A DNA stretch of 64,000 nt from Siniperca chuatsi (lineage: Eukaryota > Chordata > Actinopteri > Centrarchiformes > Sinipercidae). The notes beneath the pieces are model-generated. The model was not told the DNA's origin. It saw only the letters and a list, made by a program, of their open reading frames with translations, and searched no databases. Below, piece by piece: positions 11,985 through 22,240 of this stretch. The position numbers and the translations under genes were made by a program. The stretch's first letter is position 1; each line of letters starts with the position of its first letter. The DNA is taken from positions 6,358,501-6,422,500 of the forward strand of contig NC_058063.1 in assembly GCF_020085105.1 (NCBI RefSeq), given 5' to 3'.

Positions 11985-13392
11985 ATTGCTACAATGTGTG
12001 TGCCGGCTGCTTGTTAAACCAAAGTGTCTCATTTCTATTCCTACTCATTAAATACGATGGATGTGATGTGTGAAAGGACCAGTATACTCCGTCAGAACTG
12101 CTACTCGGATGGTCGAATAGCTTGGGGGTATGGGGGGATCTGCATCCGCCCATTTCTCTAACTTTCCGAAATGGATGATCCGACAGTCACACCCACTTTA
12201 CGCTGTGATTGGTCAGCTGTGCGGATGTGAGAGAGAAGCCAGGGTTTGAACATCTCTCTCCAGCTCACTTTTTTCATTCTTGACACAGCTATTTCTGTCA
12301 CTTTTCATGTGAACAACCGAATGCAGCACTATGAATGTCTTCCAGGAGAGACTGTCTGAAAATGTACTGCTTTATCCCCATATTTAAACAATATGGCGTC
12401 TCCCCTTCTCTATGACAGCCAGCTTTTCACACATTTCTTTCAGTGTAGCCAGAACATCTATAAGTGGCAACTGTAGAGTTGTTGGAAAGCAGATATTAAT
12501 GTAAAAGTAATGTAACTCATTTCTTTCTATTGTTGAATAGTTACTACAGTAATGTGCTTCTTTTTTTAAATAAATTAGAAGTAATGAGTATCTGACATTT
12601 TTTCAAGTAACATGCAGGCAGCTGCATTGAGAAGACTGAGTGCAAATCACAGTGGAGATGGATGGGAGCGGCACCTGCTGTAGTTTTGCTGTGATCTGTC
12701 ATGTCTTACTTTTACAGCCTCATGTGAAACTGTTCACTCCACAGGCTGTACATGTTTGTCACTCTGCTTCAGGCATCTTTTCACGAGGTTGAAAGATGCT
12801 TAAACACTATGTGAAGATAAAATAGCGTGTGTCTGTCAGAGGTGTAAAGATACAGATACAGATATCTCCCTGATACAGACAGTGCTGTTTCTAACCACAG
12901 TGCAAAGTGCAACAACCAGCACGTGGGTGTCATAAATATTTATATTCATAAATACAACTACCAATCACTTTAAAATATATTGTGTTTTTATTCAGACATG
13001 TAACACATTGACATCGCAGTTAAAATATCCAGTTTCCAAAACATCTGTACAAATGTAGGTCAGCCAGTATTCATTGATTCATTTCAGACTTTATTCTTAC
13101 AGAGCTTCGATCTAACAGGCCTCATGATTCTCACATCAGCTGTGCTCAGACCACACTGTGCTGTCTCTTCCTGTCAAACAAGTGATGTGAAACTCAATCA
13201 CTCCTCTACTGCTGCAGACCTCCATCTATCTATTGTCTATTTGGACAGTAACCACAGTCGGATAAAATTAGGAAGACAGAGAGTGAGAGAGACATGAGAG
13301 TAAAAACATTTGGAAAAAGATCACATATTAAGTAATTTTGATTATATGTCTTTTTTTCAGTTAGAAAATGGTAACTCCTCCCTCCACCCACA
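11985..13392 (+). repeat. Direct duplication shared with 31.6-33.0 kb
   Basis: Segments here recur in order and orientation at about 31590-32960. Shared landmarks are the ACTCGGATGGTCGAATAG stretch near 12105, the GTGATTGGTCAGCTGTG stretch near 12206, and the block 12440-13390. The downstream copy has extra dispersed-repeat DNA inserted at about 31935-32275. The segment near 13125-13210 contains the short repeated cassette motif. Confidence 0.7.
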
Positions 13393-13643
13393 AGACTCAG
13401 AAGCTGAGACAGAGATCCAGCCTGAAACAAACAGCAGACGACAAGAGACTTACTTGTTGTAAAGTAACATGGCGGCAAACAATATCTCTTAATAAAAGTT
13501 AGCAAGTGAGTAATAAGTAAATAAGTTATACAGCGGGTTAAACATACAATAATAAACTTAGCAATGAAGTTGAGAATAATTCAATGTCAGTACTTACTGA
13601 GGCTGCAGAGAATGAAAGCTGTTATCAAGGTAAAGTTCATCAT
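13393..13643 (-). pseudogene. G-type receptor 5' end, broken
   Basis: An intact signal exon (13598-13643; MMNFTLITAFILCSL) with a good GTAAGTA donor is followed by a V exon whose acceptor and first residues (WISVSASES, from 13421 down) are normal. The homology then stops at about 13393 and the frame runs into unrelated sequence and a stop. The same joining sequence (AACTCCTCCCTCCACCCACA) appears near 32950, immediately before G-type 3' exons, so the two halves of this gene type look separated by rearrangement. Confidence 0.75.
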
Positions 13644-13689
13644 TATGCGTGTGACTGAAGCTCTGCAATGTCCGTAACTGAAGTCTGCC

Positions 13690-13723
13690 CCAGGAAGGGT
13701 GCTCTCAATGCAGAGAGGCGGGG
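13690..13723 (-). promoter_or_regulatory. Conserved receptor promoter, G copy
   Basis: CCAGGAAG (13690-13697) and GAGGCGGGG (13715-13723) have the same spacing as in copies B, C, D and F. The promoter survives although the gene is broken. Confidence 0.5.
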
Positions 13724-14274
13724 TGTTTTTTATTGCTTATCTTGTTGCTTATACCCCATACAGGCAAGACTGGGACAAATTGTGTATTCTGAAAGTGGTG
13801 ACTTCACCCCAAATGCTGTTGATGTATTTATTGTTGTTCTGTGGATTGGTGATTATTTGTTATTGCCCATCCATTACACATATCCTACAATCATCCTCCA
13901 AAGCCCAGCTCCTGACACACGTTGTTAAAGGGTTCATTCTCTGTGTACCTATTCTCTGTGTACCCTCTTCTTGGTGAATCCACCACCTGACACCCACAAC
14001 CAGGCCTCTCGATTTTATGTTAGATCATGCTTTAATCCCATTCATGGTAATCTCTCAACAGTACAGATGCTTTATGCGAAATAAACAGTTAAACTCAGAA
14101 ATGGCTTCAGTAACTGATTTTGCTACATTTTTGTTTTAACCTTTTATTTGTTTTTTTACTTTATTGCTGAAACATCAATAATGATGTCTGGTTGGATTTG
14201 ATTCAATCAACTGGATCAAAAGATTTTGACTATGGCAACGGCTGCGCGTGCAGATGGTGCGGCCTGTGTCTCGG
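13724..14274. repeat. Upstream block shared by array units
   Basis: From about 13960 this matches 18750-19130 and 46890-47190 in direct orientation (landmark TTATGTTAGATCATGCTTTA). The overlapping open frames at 13668-13977 show no domain and are not called. Confidence 0.6.
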
Positions 14275-14660
14275 CTTTATTGCTGAAACACGTATTACCT
14301 ATGACAGTAATATATCACTGTTGTCATCGGAAAAGGAAGCCAGGGTTTGGATTAAAGAGTAGCGGACCTTGAGCCAGATCAACCGGGCCAGGCAGGCACC
14401 ACGGCGGCGGAGGAGAGGAAAGACAGCAGGGATAGGAGCCATGCTGGCCCAGCTTGGACTACTGGCTAATGCCCGGTCTGGACGAAATGGGACTCAGACT
14501 GGCCAGGCAACGGGAATCAGACACATCTTTACAGAGACCTGCTCCATCAACATCCCGGATCAAGCACTCGACGGGCGGACCATGTTTCGAGCTGACAGAG
14601 CGCAAGACTCCGGCAAGATGAAAGGAGGAGTCTGTGTTTACATCGATGATGCTTTGCCAA
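14275..14660 (+). mobile_element. LINE fragment (endonuclease region)
   Basis: Second copy of the endonuclease-domain fragment (FRADRAQDSGKMKGG in the readable frame). It stops at about 14660, where the sequence passes into the host segment starting CCAAGATATGCTGC. That segment also lies at 19888 downstream of the next copy. Confidence 0.7.
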
Positions 14661-15110
14661 GATATGCTGCTGTTGTGATGTTAGCTGTAGTAGCAGGAGA
14701 GTTGTGAGTATCGCTGTCTGGAGCTGCTGTGCTGGCTCTGGGAAACCGTCTCGTCCTCTCTGGCTGCTTCGCAGCAGGAACTGTAGCACAGTTTGCTAAC
14801 CCACAACCTAACTAATGTTAAATCATGGTATTTGTCATAGTATTGGATTTCTCCAGAATCGCATACCCCACCTTTAAGTCAGCATTTAAAATATCTACTA
14901 CCTGTTTTGATGTTCTCTAATTACGTCTTTGAAAGAGGGATAAGAATTAAAACACAGCACTAGGAAGAAGACTGCACATTTTCTTTGTCCTTTGTGTGAC
15001 AAAGTGACGATAAATCCTCCTGTCCACCACACACACAAAAGCACAACTGCAGATTAATATGATAAAACATCAGTTCCATTCTGAACAGCATTACTTGTTG
15101 CCTCCTGAGC
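14661..15110. repeat. 3' flank of copy B
   Basis: Matches 19888-20379 downstream of copy C. No gene was seen. Confidence 0.6.
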
Positions 15111-16553
15111 CTATCTAGTAGCAGAATACACAACATTCGGCTCCACTTCTCTTCTTCTTCCTTTTGGACAGAAATTCACTGCTGCGTAGTTCAGCTCATC
15201 AGAGCCCAGATTCTGTTAAAAAGAATATTTACAGTCACTTATCTTTTACCAGCTGATATGTAGAGAAAAACTAAGTAATGACTGGATATAATTTTAAATG
15301 ATAGAACAAATAAAAGTAAATTATAACACTTGGTTCACCTCACGCTGTTGTGGATTCTGTTCTTCACTGGCAGCTGAATGACAGAGACAATACGTCGAAT
15401 CAGGTGACAAACATGAATATTTGTATTTTTTCATCATATTCACGCATTTATAGAGAAGTGGAAAAAACCCCCCGAAACAAATGGAGATAGAAAGAGTAGC
15501 TTTAAAAAAAGTACCTGTCTGAAGTTTCCTGTTTTTAACAACCAGACCAACGATGACCATTACGAGGAAAACAGTCAGACCGCCCAGGATCACACTCGTC
15601 AACATTGTTATTCTGTCACACTCTGCTAAAAGAAAGATAATATAATTAGACTCTATTTTCCCTTTACTGGCTTGAGAACTGCTAACATTAAACTGACAAA
15701 AGTTAAGTTAGCCATACTCTTTTTATCTTAAAAACGACTAGAAGTGAATCTGTACAATTAAAGAAATCTTAAAGAGAATCTTACTTTTAGACTTTGTGTC
15801 AACGTCATCATGAGATTCATCACTTGCTTTTTAACAAAATGATGATGAAATATTTCTTGATTTTACTTTGTAAAAATTGTGTCACACTTCTTTGTTATGA
15901 TAATAATTAAACAGCCACACATGTTCTTATAGGGCAATCATTAAATTAGCAAACACAGAAAGACATAACAGAAGAATTGACACCACAGGATTTTATAATA
16001 ATCTTACCTTCAACATTTAAATGTATCCCACTTAAAATTATCCTTCCCTCTATGTTAAATCCACAGAAATACAGCCCAGAGTCAGAAAAATTCACTCTCT
16101 TAATTTTAAGAGAGACAGCGGAGGTGTTGGATCCCATTTCAAATTTTCCATTTTTAAATCCATCAAAGTAGACAGGTTCATTGGTAGAGCTGGTCATAGT
16201 GGAAATGGAGTTGGCCTTGGTTCTGTTGACCAATCTGAACCATAATGCCACATTGTCAGATTCAGACGTCTTAGAGCACAGCAGTGTGGCTTCTTCACCA
16301 GGCTGGACATTCACAGTCTGAGACTCAGAAGCTGAGACAGAGATCCAGCCTGAAACAAACAGCAGACGACAAGAGACTTTTTTCAAGTAACATAAAGAGA
16401 AACAATACCTCATAATTAATGTAATGATAAGTAACTCATTTTAGTTCTGCTGGTTTAGAGAAAGTTGGCAAAGAAGTTGATGAGAGTTATTCAGTGGCAG
16501 TACTTACTGAGGCTGCAGAGAATCAAAGCTGTTATCAAGGTGAAGTTCATCAT
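15111..16553 (-). CDS. Inhibitory single V-set Ig receptor, copy B
   Basis: Same family and exon plan as the copy at 8235-9618, 225 residues. Exons (minus): 16508-16553, 16008-16349, 15785-15826, 15515-15625, 15339-15373, 15111-15212. The signal peptide is MMNFTLITALILCSLS. The V domain keeps C40, W52 and DSGLYFC at 105-111 and has an NRT glycosylation sequon. Positions 63 and 77 are Ser and Phe rather than the extra Cys pair of copy A. The stalk exon acceptor has shifted (AAAAAG, then CAAGTG) but still gives 42 nt in frame. The tail carries the ITIM LNYAAV and VVYSAT. It is closest to copy C, with which it shares about 5 kb of flank, so the two are a tandem duplication. Confidence 0.85.
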
Positions 16554-16632
16554 TGTGTGTATGACTGAAGCTCTGCAAAGTCCGTAAGTCAACTGTGACC
16601 AGGAAGGGTGCTCTCAATGTAAAGAGGCGGGG
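16554..16632 (-). promoter_or_regulatory. Proximal promoter of copy B
   Basis: CCAGGAAG (16599-16606) and GAGGCGGGG (16624-16632), TATA-less, in conserved arrangement. Confidence 0.5.
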
Positions 16633-17553
16633 TGTTTTTTTTTTTTGTTTCTCTTCTTGCCCCTAAAACGGACCACATAAATGTTTGTTGAAGTAAAAGT
16701 TTATGTCAAAGAGTATTTATACTTCAGCTCATTTGATAAAATATAATCTTGGTAATTTTCCAAACGCAGTCCAAGGATATATAAAATATATATCAAAGCA
16801 TCAAGTCTAATCTTCTCATCCAAAACAAATCTTGAGAAAATGGCAAAGACATATAGCATAGATTAAGGTTGAACCAGTTCATATTGATAGCTGTATTTTG
16901 TTGTCAAATTGTGTAATCAGACATTGAAAGAATACATTAATTTCAGCACACGTGTTGTTTGATGGACATATTTGCTTTCGTTGCAAGCTTTTAATGTTTT
17001 GCCAGTCATTTTACCAGCAACTTTCAGTTTAGGCCTGTATTTAGACTTTAATGTCAGGGACCTTTTTCTGTCAGCATAGATTGTGTTTTAATGTGATTTT
17101 GTAGTAATGTTCCATTATCTATGGAAAATGTACAACTTTTTTTAAATGATGAGTTTTATTGCTTCTTTATTTTTCCGTTCTCTTGGCAAAATCTTCCTAT
17201 CAGCTTGCCCTTTGAACACAGACGACTGTCTAGATTGAAATAGAGGAGGAGTGAGTGAGGTACACATCGCTTGTTTGGCAGGAAGAGAGCAGTGGTGTCT
17301 GAGCACAACTGAGGTGAAAATGGTGACGCATCTATAGTCAGAAATTTGTAAATCTAAAAAGATAAAGTAAACACTAGCCTAGCCTTTATCATGAAGGATA
17401 AAAAATACAATGTGTGGCTATATTTCTACAGATTTTTTTGTGTAGACACTAACCAGCAGGCAACAAATAGCAACAGTAAAGTCTCAACCACAAGAAGACT
17501 GATTTTCAGCCATAACCACACACAGCAGGTTTGAAAGCTCAAGAATGATGCTA
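16633..17553. repeat. Upstream block of copy B
   Basis: Nearly collinear with 22241-23150 upstream of copy C. It contains an inverted copy of the short cassette motif near 17235-17325. No exon was recognised. Confidence 0.65.
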
Positions 17554-17770
17554 CAGCATCCACTCAGAAAGCATGACAATGGGACACTACAGGTTCCTTG
17601 TTAAATCACAGCACAATGTGTGGCAGCTAGTTTCAGGGCCACAGGTGGACTTTGCTTCCAATATTTCCTCCTGGCTTACCTACAGCACACATTCCCATCA
17701 GTAGGAAATATCGAAATACTGTCAGGCATTAACATGTTAACGTTTATCTCAAATTGATTATCTTGCTGTT
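17554..17770 (+). repeat. Inverted repeat, left arm
   Basis: Reverse complement of 18284-18495 with few differences. Shared landmarks are GTCAGGCATTAACATGTTAA and its complement. The arms flank the assembly gap. Confidence 0.8.
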
Positions 17771-17821
17771 ATTCAGTCAAAGACTCTACAGCATTACATT
17801 TTCAGAAAAATAACTTTGTCT

Positions 17822-17921
17822 NNNNNNNNNNNNNNNNNNNNNNNNNNNNNNNNNNNNNNNNNNNNNNNNNNNNNNNNNNNNNNNNNNNNNNNNNNNNNNN
17901 NNNNNNNNNNNNNNNNNNNNN
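17822..17921. other. Assembly gap (100 N)
   Basis: Exactly 100 undetermined bases. The true length is unknown, and sequence order across it is a scaffold inference. Confidence 0.98.
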
Positions 17922-18125
17922 GAGTCCACATTTAATTCTCCTATTTTGTTGTGCTATTTCAGCATTTTTGTTTAGGTTTTTACGTGTAACTCCACTTCTG
18001 TTAACTTTAGATTTTATTCATTTTATTCATTTGAGTGGTCGGGGGGCAGACACCATCACTAAGGAGTTTTGGGTGGGTAACATAATGGGAATCAAAAGAC
18101 AGAAAATACTTTACAATACTCTTAC
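17922..18125. other. Intergenic DNA beside gap
   Basis: AT-rich DNA in which nothing was recognised. Confidence 0.4.
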
Positions 18126-18271
18126 CTTTAATGTTTAAATGTATTACACTGAAAATTGGACGTCCATCAGCATAAAATCAAAAGAAATACAGTCCAGAGT
18201 CAGATAAATCCACTTGTTTGATTTTTAGAAAGAGAGTAGAGATGTTAATTCTCATTTCAAATTTTCCATTT
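18126..18271 (-). pseudogene. V-exon fragment with nonsense mutation
   Basis: The minus strand reads as the 3' half of a receptor V exon (NGKFEM... SDSGLYF), followed by a normal-looking donor (GTAAGAG). The conserved cysteine after LYF is replaced by Phe and the next codon is TGA, so the domain is destroyed. The fragment is truncated at 18271, where the right arm of the inverted repeat begins shortly after. Confidence 0.8.
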
Positions 18272-18283
18272 AACAAATAACAG

Positions 18284-18495
18284 CAAGATACTCAATTTGG
18301 GATAAACGTTAACATGTTAATGCCTGACAGTATTTCGATATGTCCTACTGATGGGAATGTGTGCTGTAGGTAAGCCAGGAGGAAATATTGGAAGCAGAGT
18401 CCACCTGTGGCCCTGAAACTAGCTGCCACACATTGTGCTGTGATTTAACAAGGAACCTGTGGTGTCCCATTGTCATGCTTTCTTAGTGGATGCTG
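18284..18495 (-). repeat. Inverted repeat, right arm
   Basis: Partner of 17554-17770 across the gap. Confidence 0.8.
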
Positions 18496-19129
18496 CTCTC
18501 TATGAATGCTGTTTGGATGCTGATATCAGGGGAATGTGGTGACCTGCATGTTCCTGGAAACATTTGTGGATGATTCTTGCACTATTACAGTGACCACGAC
18601 ATTGTTGAAAGTAGCCTGCTTCTTTGGGGTCCATGATGGCCATGGATGGATAAACCTGACCCACTATGATGTTAAGGTATACTCTGATATCAAGGTGTCA
18701 ATCCACTGCAGATGACTTAAGTGGAACTCAAATGCAACTTTATAGTCTTCTTGGTGAATCCACCCACCTGACACCCACAACCAGGCCTCTCTGAATTTAT
18801 GTTAGATCATGCTTTAAGCCCATTCATGGCAATCTCTCAACAGTACAGATGCTTTATGCCAATTGACCGATTAAAAAGAAATGGCTTCATTATGATTTTG
18901 TTACATTTTTGTTTTAATCTGTTATTTTTTTCTACTTTATTACTGAAACATCATTAAATGTTGTCTGGTTGGATTTGATTTAAAAGCCAAAATTGTTCAA
19001 ATCAACTCGATCAGAAGATTTTGACTATGGCAACGGGCTGCGCGTGCAGATGCTGCGGCCTGTAGCTCCTTCTAACTCTGCTAGCTACATTCTTGATTTT
19101 CATCAGTTTTTTATTTTTTATTTTTTTTG
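18496..19129. repeat. Upstream block shared by array units
   Basis: From about 18750 this matches 13960-14274 and 46890-47190. Bases 18496-18750 show nothing recognisable. Confidence 0.55.
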
Positions 19130-19557
19130 GCTTCATTGCTGAAACACGTATTACCTATGACAGTAATATATCACTGTTGTCATCGAAAAAGGAAGCCGGA
19201 GTTTGGATTAAAAAGCAGCAGACCTTGAGCCAGATCAACCGGACCAGGCAGGCACCACGGCGGCGGAGGAGAGGAAAGACAGCAGGGATAGGAGCCATGC
19301 TGGCCCAGCTTGGACTTAATGCCGCTCCTGGCTAATGTCCGGTCTGGACGAAATGGGACTCAGACTGGCCAGGCAACAGGAATCAGAGACTGTTGTGCCC
19401 ACATCTTTACAGAGACCTGCTCCATCAACATCCCGGATCAAGCACTCGACGGGCGGACCATGTTTCGAGCTGATAGAGCGCAAGACTCCGGCAAGATGAA
19501 AGGAGGAGGACTCTGTGTTTACATTGATGATGCTTGGTGCTCAAACAAATGCAAACT
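19130..19557 (+). mobile_element. LINE fragment (endonuclease region)
   Basis: The longest of the four copies. The peptide runs from a SQINRTRQAPRRRRRG-like start to GLCVYIDDAWCSNK, which matches the endonuclease N-terminal half of fish LINEs. One frame change occurs near 19310-19335. No reverse transcriptase domain is present. Confidence 0.75.
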
Positions 19558-20379
19558 GGACGGACACTGTCTCACAAATGTACATTTTTTTATGTGAAGA
19601 TCATCACTATCTCTATCTGCTGTTTACATTCCATCAGATGCAAATTATAAAAATGCGCTGCAGAATTATTTCCTGGGTGTATACGTGTAGGCTATGTATA
19701 TGTGGATATAAATAACTGTATATATTGTTTTATTTTATTTATTTTTTGTTAACAGTTTTCTTATCACAGTAGACAGTAGATTTCTTACATGTTAATTTAA
19801 AAAAGACACAACCATGGTGTAAAACTGGATTGGCCATGATTTGTGTGTCAGGTAATGTTAAATGACTTGCCCACAGACATTCAGTTGGCCAAGATATGCT
19901 GCTGTTGTGATGTTAGCTATAGTAGCAGCAGAGTTGTGAGTATCGCTGTCTGGAGCTGCTGTGCTGGCTCTGGGAAACCGCCTCGTCCTCTCTGGCTGTT
20001 AGCATCTCAGCAGCAACTGTAGCACAGTTTGCTAACCCACAACCTAGCTAATGTTAGTTACATTACTTGCTGTGTCGTTGTTCGCTCTATATCATGGTAT
20101 TTGTTATAGTATTGGATTTTTCCAGAATCGCATACCCCACCTTTAAGTCAGCATTTAAAATATCTACTGTCTGTTTTGATGTAGTATAATTACATCTTTG
20201 AAAGAGGGATAAGAATTAAAACTCAGCACTAGGAAGAAAACTACTAATTTTATTTGTCCTTTGTGTGACAAAGTGATGATGAGTCCTCCTGTCCACCACA
20301 CACACAAAAGCACAACTGCAGATTAATATGATAAAGCATCAGTTCCATTCTGAACAGCATTCCTTGTTGCCTCCTGAGC
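19558..20379. repeat. 3' flank of copy C
   Basis: From 19888 this is the counterpart of 14661-15110. Bases 19558-19887 show nothing recognisable. Confidence 0.55.
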
Positions 20380-22161
20380 CTATCTAGTAGCAGAATACAC
20401 AACATTCGGCTCCACTTCTCTTCTTCTTCCTTTTGGACAGAAATTCACTGCTGCGTAGTTCAGCTCATCAGAGCCCAGATTCTGTTAAAAAGAATATTTA
20501 CAGTCACTTATCTTACCCAGCTGATATTTAGAGAAAAACTAAGTAATGACTGGATATATTTTTAAATTATAAACAAACAAAAGTAAATTATAACACTTGG
20601 TTCACCTCACGCTGTTGTGGATTTTGTTCTTCACTGGCAGCTGAATGACAGAGACAATACGTCGAATCAGGTGACAAACATGAAAATTTGTATTCTTTCA
20701 ACAAGTGAAAAAACAAAAAACAAACGCAACATAGAAAGAGTAGCTTTAAAAAAAGTACCTGTCTGAAGTTTCCTGTTTTTAACAACCAGACCAATGACGA
20801 CCATTACGAGGAAAACAGTCAGACCACCCAGGATCACACTCATCAACATTGTTATTCTGTCACACTCTGCTAAAAGAAAGAAAAATAATTAGACTCTATT
20901 TTCCCTTTGCTGGCTTAAGAACTGCTAACATTAAACTGACAAAAGTTAAGTTAGCCATACTGTTTTTATCTTAAGACGACTAGATGTGAAACAAACGAAA
21001 TCTTAAAGAGAGTGTCACGCTGCTTTGTTATGACAATGATTAAATAGCCACACATGTTCTTATAAGGGAATTATTAAATTAGCCGAAACAAATGGAGATA
21101 GAAAGAGTAGCTTTAAAAAAAGTACCTGTCTGAAGTTTCCTGTTTTTAACAACCAGACCAACGATGACCATTACGAGGAAAACAGTCAGACCGCCCAGGA
21201 TCACACTCGTCAACATTGTTATTCTGTCACACTCTGCTAAAAGAAAGATAAAATAATTACACTCTATTTTACCTTTACTGGTTTAGGAACTGCTACCATT
21301 ATACTGACAAAAGTTAAGTTAGCCATAATGTTTATCTTAAAACGACTAGAAGTGAAACTGTACGCTGAAAGTAATCTTAAAGAGAATGTTACTTTTCAAA
21401 TTTTTGTCAACGTCTTCATGAGATTCTTCACTGCCTTTTAACGAAATGAAGATACATTCAATCTTGATTTTAATACTAAAAAATAGTGTCACACTCCTTT
21501 GTCATGACAATGACTTAATAGCCACACATGTTCTTATAGGGCAATTATTAAAATAGTAAACACAGAAATACATAACAGAAGAATTGATAGCACAGGATTT
21601 TATAATAATCTTACCTTCAACATTTAAATGTATCACACTTAAAATTGTCCGTCCCGCTGTGTAAAATCCACAGAAATACAGCCCAGAGTCAGAAAAATCC
21701 ACTCTCTTAATTTTAAGAGAGACAGCGGAGGTGTTGGATCCCATTTCAAATTTCCCATTTTTAAATCCATCAAAGTAGACAGGTTCATTGGTGGAGCTGG
21801 TCATAGTGGAAATGGAGCTGGCCTTGGTTCTGTTGACCACTCTGAACCATAATGCCACAGAGTCAGATTCAAACGTCTTAGAGCACAGCAGCGAGGCTTC
21901 TTCACCAGGCTGGACATTCACAGTCTGAGACTCAGAAGCTGAGACAGAGATCCAGCCTGAAACAAACAGCAGACAACAAGAGACTTTTTTCAAAGTAACA
22001 TAAAGAGAAACAATACCTCATAATTAATGTAATGATAAGTAACTCATTTTAGTTCTGCTGGTTTAGAGAAAGTTGGCAAAGAAGTTGATGAGAGTTATTC
22101 AGTGGCAGTACTTACTGATGCTGCAGAGAATCAAAGCTGTTATCAAGGTGAAGTTCATCAT
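20380..22161 (-). CDS. Inhibitory single V-set Ig receptor, copy C
   Basis: Exons (minus): 22116-22161 signal, 21615-21956 V, 21393-21434 stalk, 20759-20869 transmembrane, 20606-20640 linker, 20380-20481 tail; 225 residues if one transmembrane exon is used. The V domain has C40, W52 and DSGLYFC, with SKTFESDSVALWF in the first half. The tail has LNYAAV and VVYSAT. The gene is odd in having a second, complete transmembrane exon at 21126-21236 inside the stalk-to-membrane intron. Both are 111 nt and phase 1 at each end, so either, or in principle both, could be spliced without breaking the frame. The stalk donor is GTAACA rather than GTAAGA, possibly weaker. It is closest to copy B. Confidence 0.82.
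21126..21236 (-). other. Duplicate transmembrane exon in copy C
   Basis: An open 111-nt exon with AG acceptor (CTCTGCT on the plus strand) and GT donor. It has the copy-B-specific Met-to-Thr change (MLTSVILGG), whereas the other C exon reads MLMSVILGG. The intron to its left also matches B, then jumps into intron-2-like sequence near 21000-21085. This points to unequal exchange between B- and C-like genes. Confidence 0.75.
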
Positions 22162-22240
22162 TGTGTGTATGACTGAAGCTCTGCAAAGTCCGTAAGTCAA
22201 CTGTGACCAGGAAGGCTGCTCTCAATGTAAAGAGGCGGGG
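22162..22240 (-). promoter_or_regulatory. Proximal promoter of copy C
   Basis: CCAGGAAG (22207-22214) and GAGGCGGGG (22232-22240), no TATA box. Confidence 0.5.

Noticed and set aside
13668..13977. Two overlapping plus-strand frames upstream of the G copy
   Set aside because: They run through the receptor promoter and repeat DNA and lack any domain.
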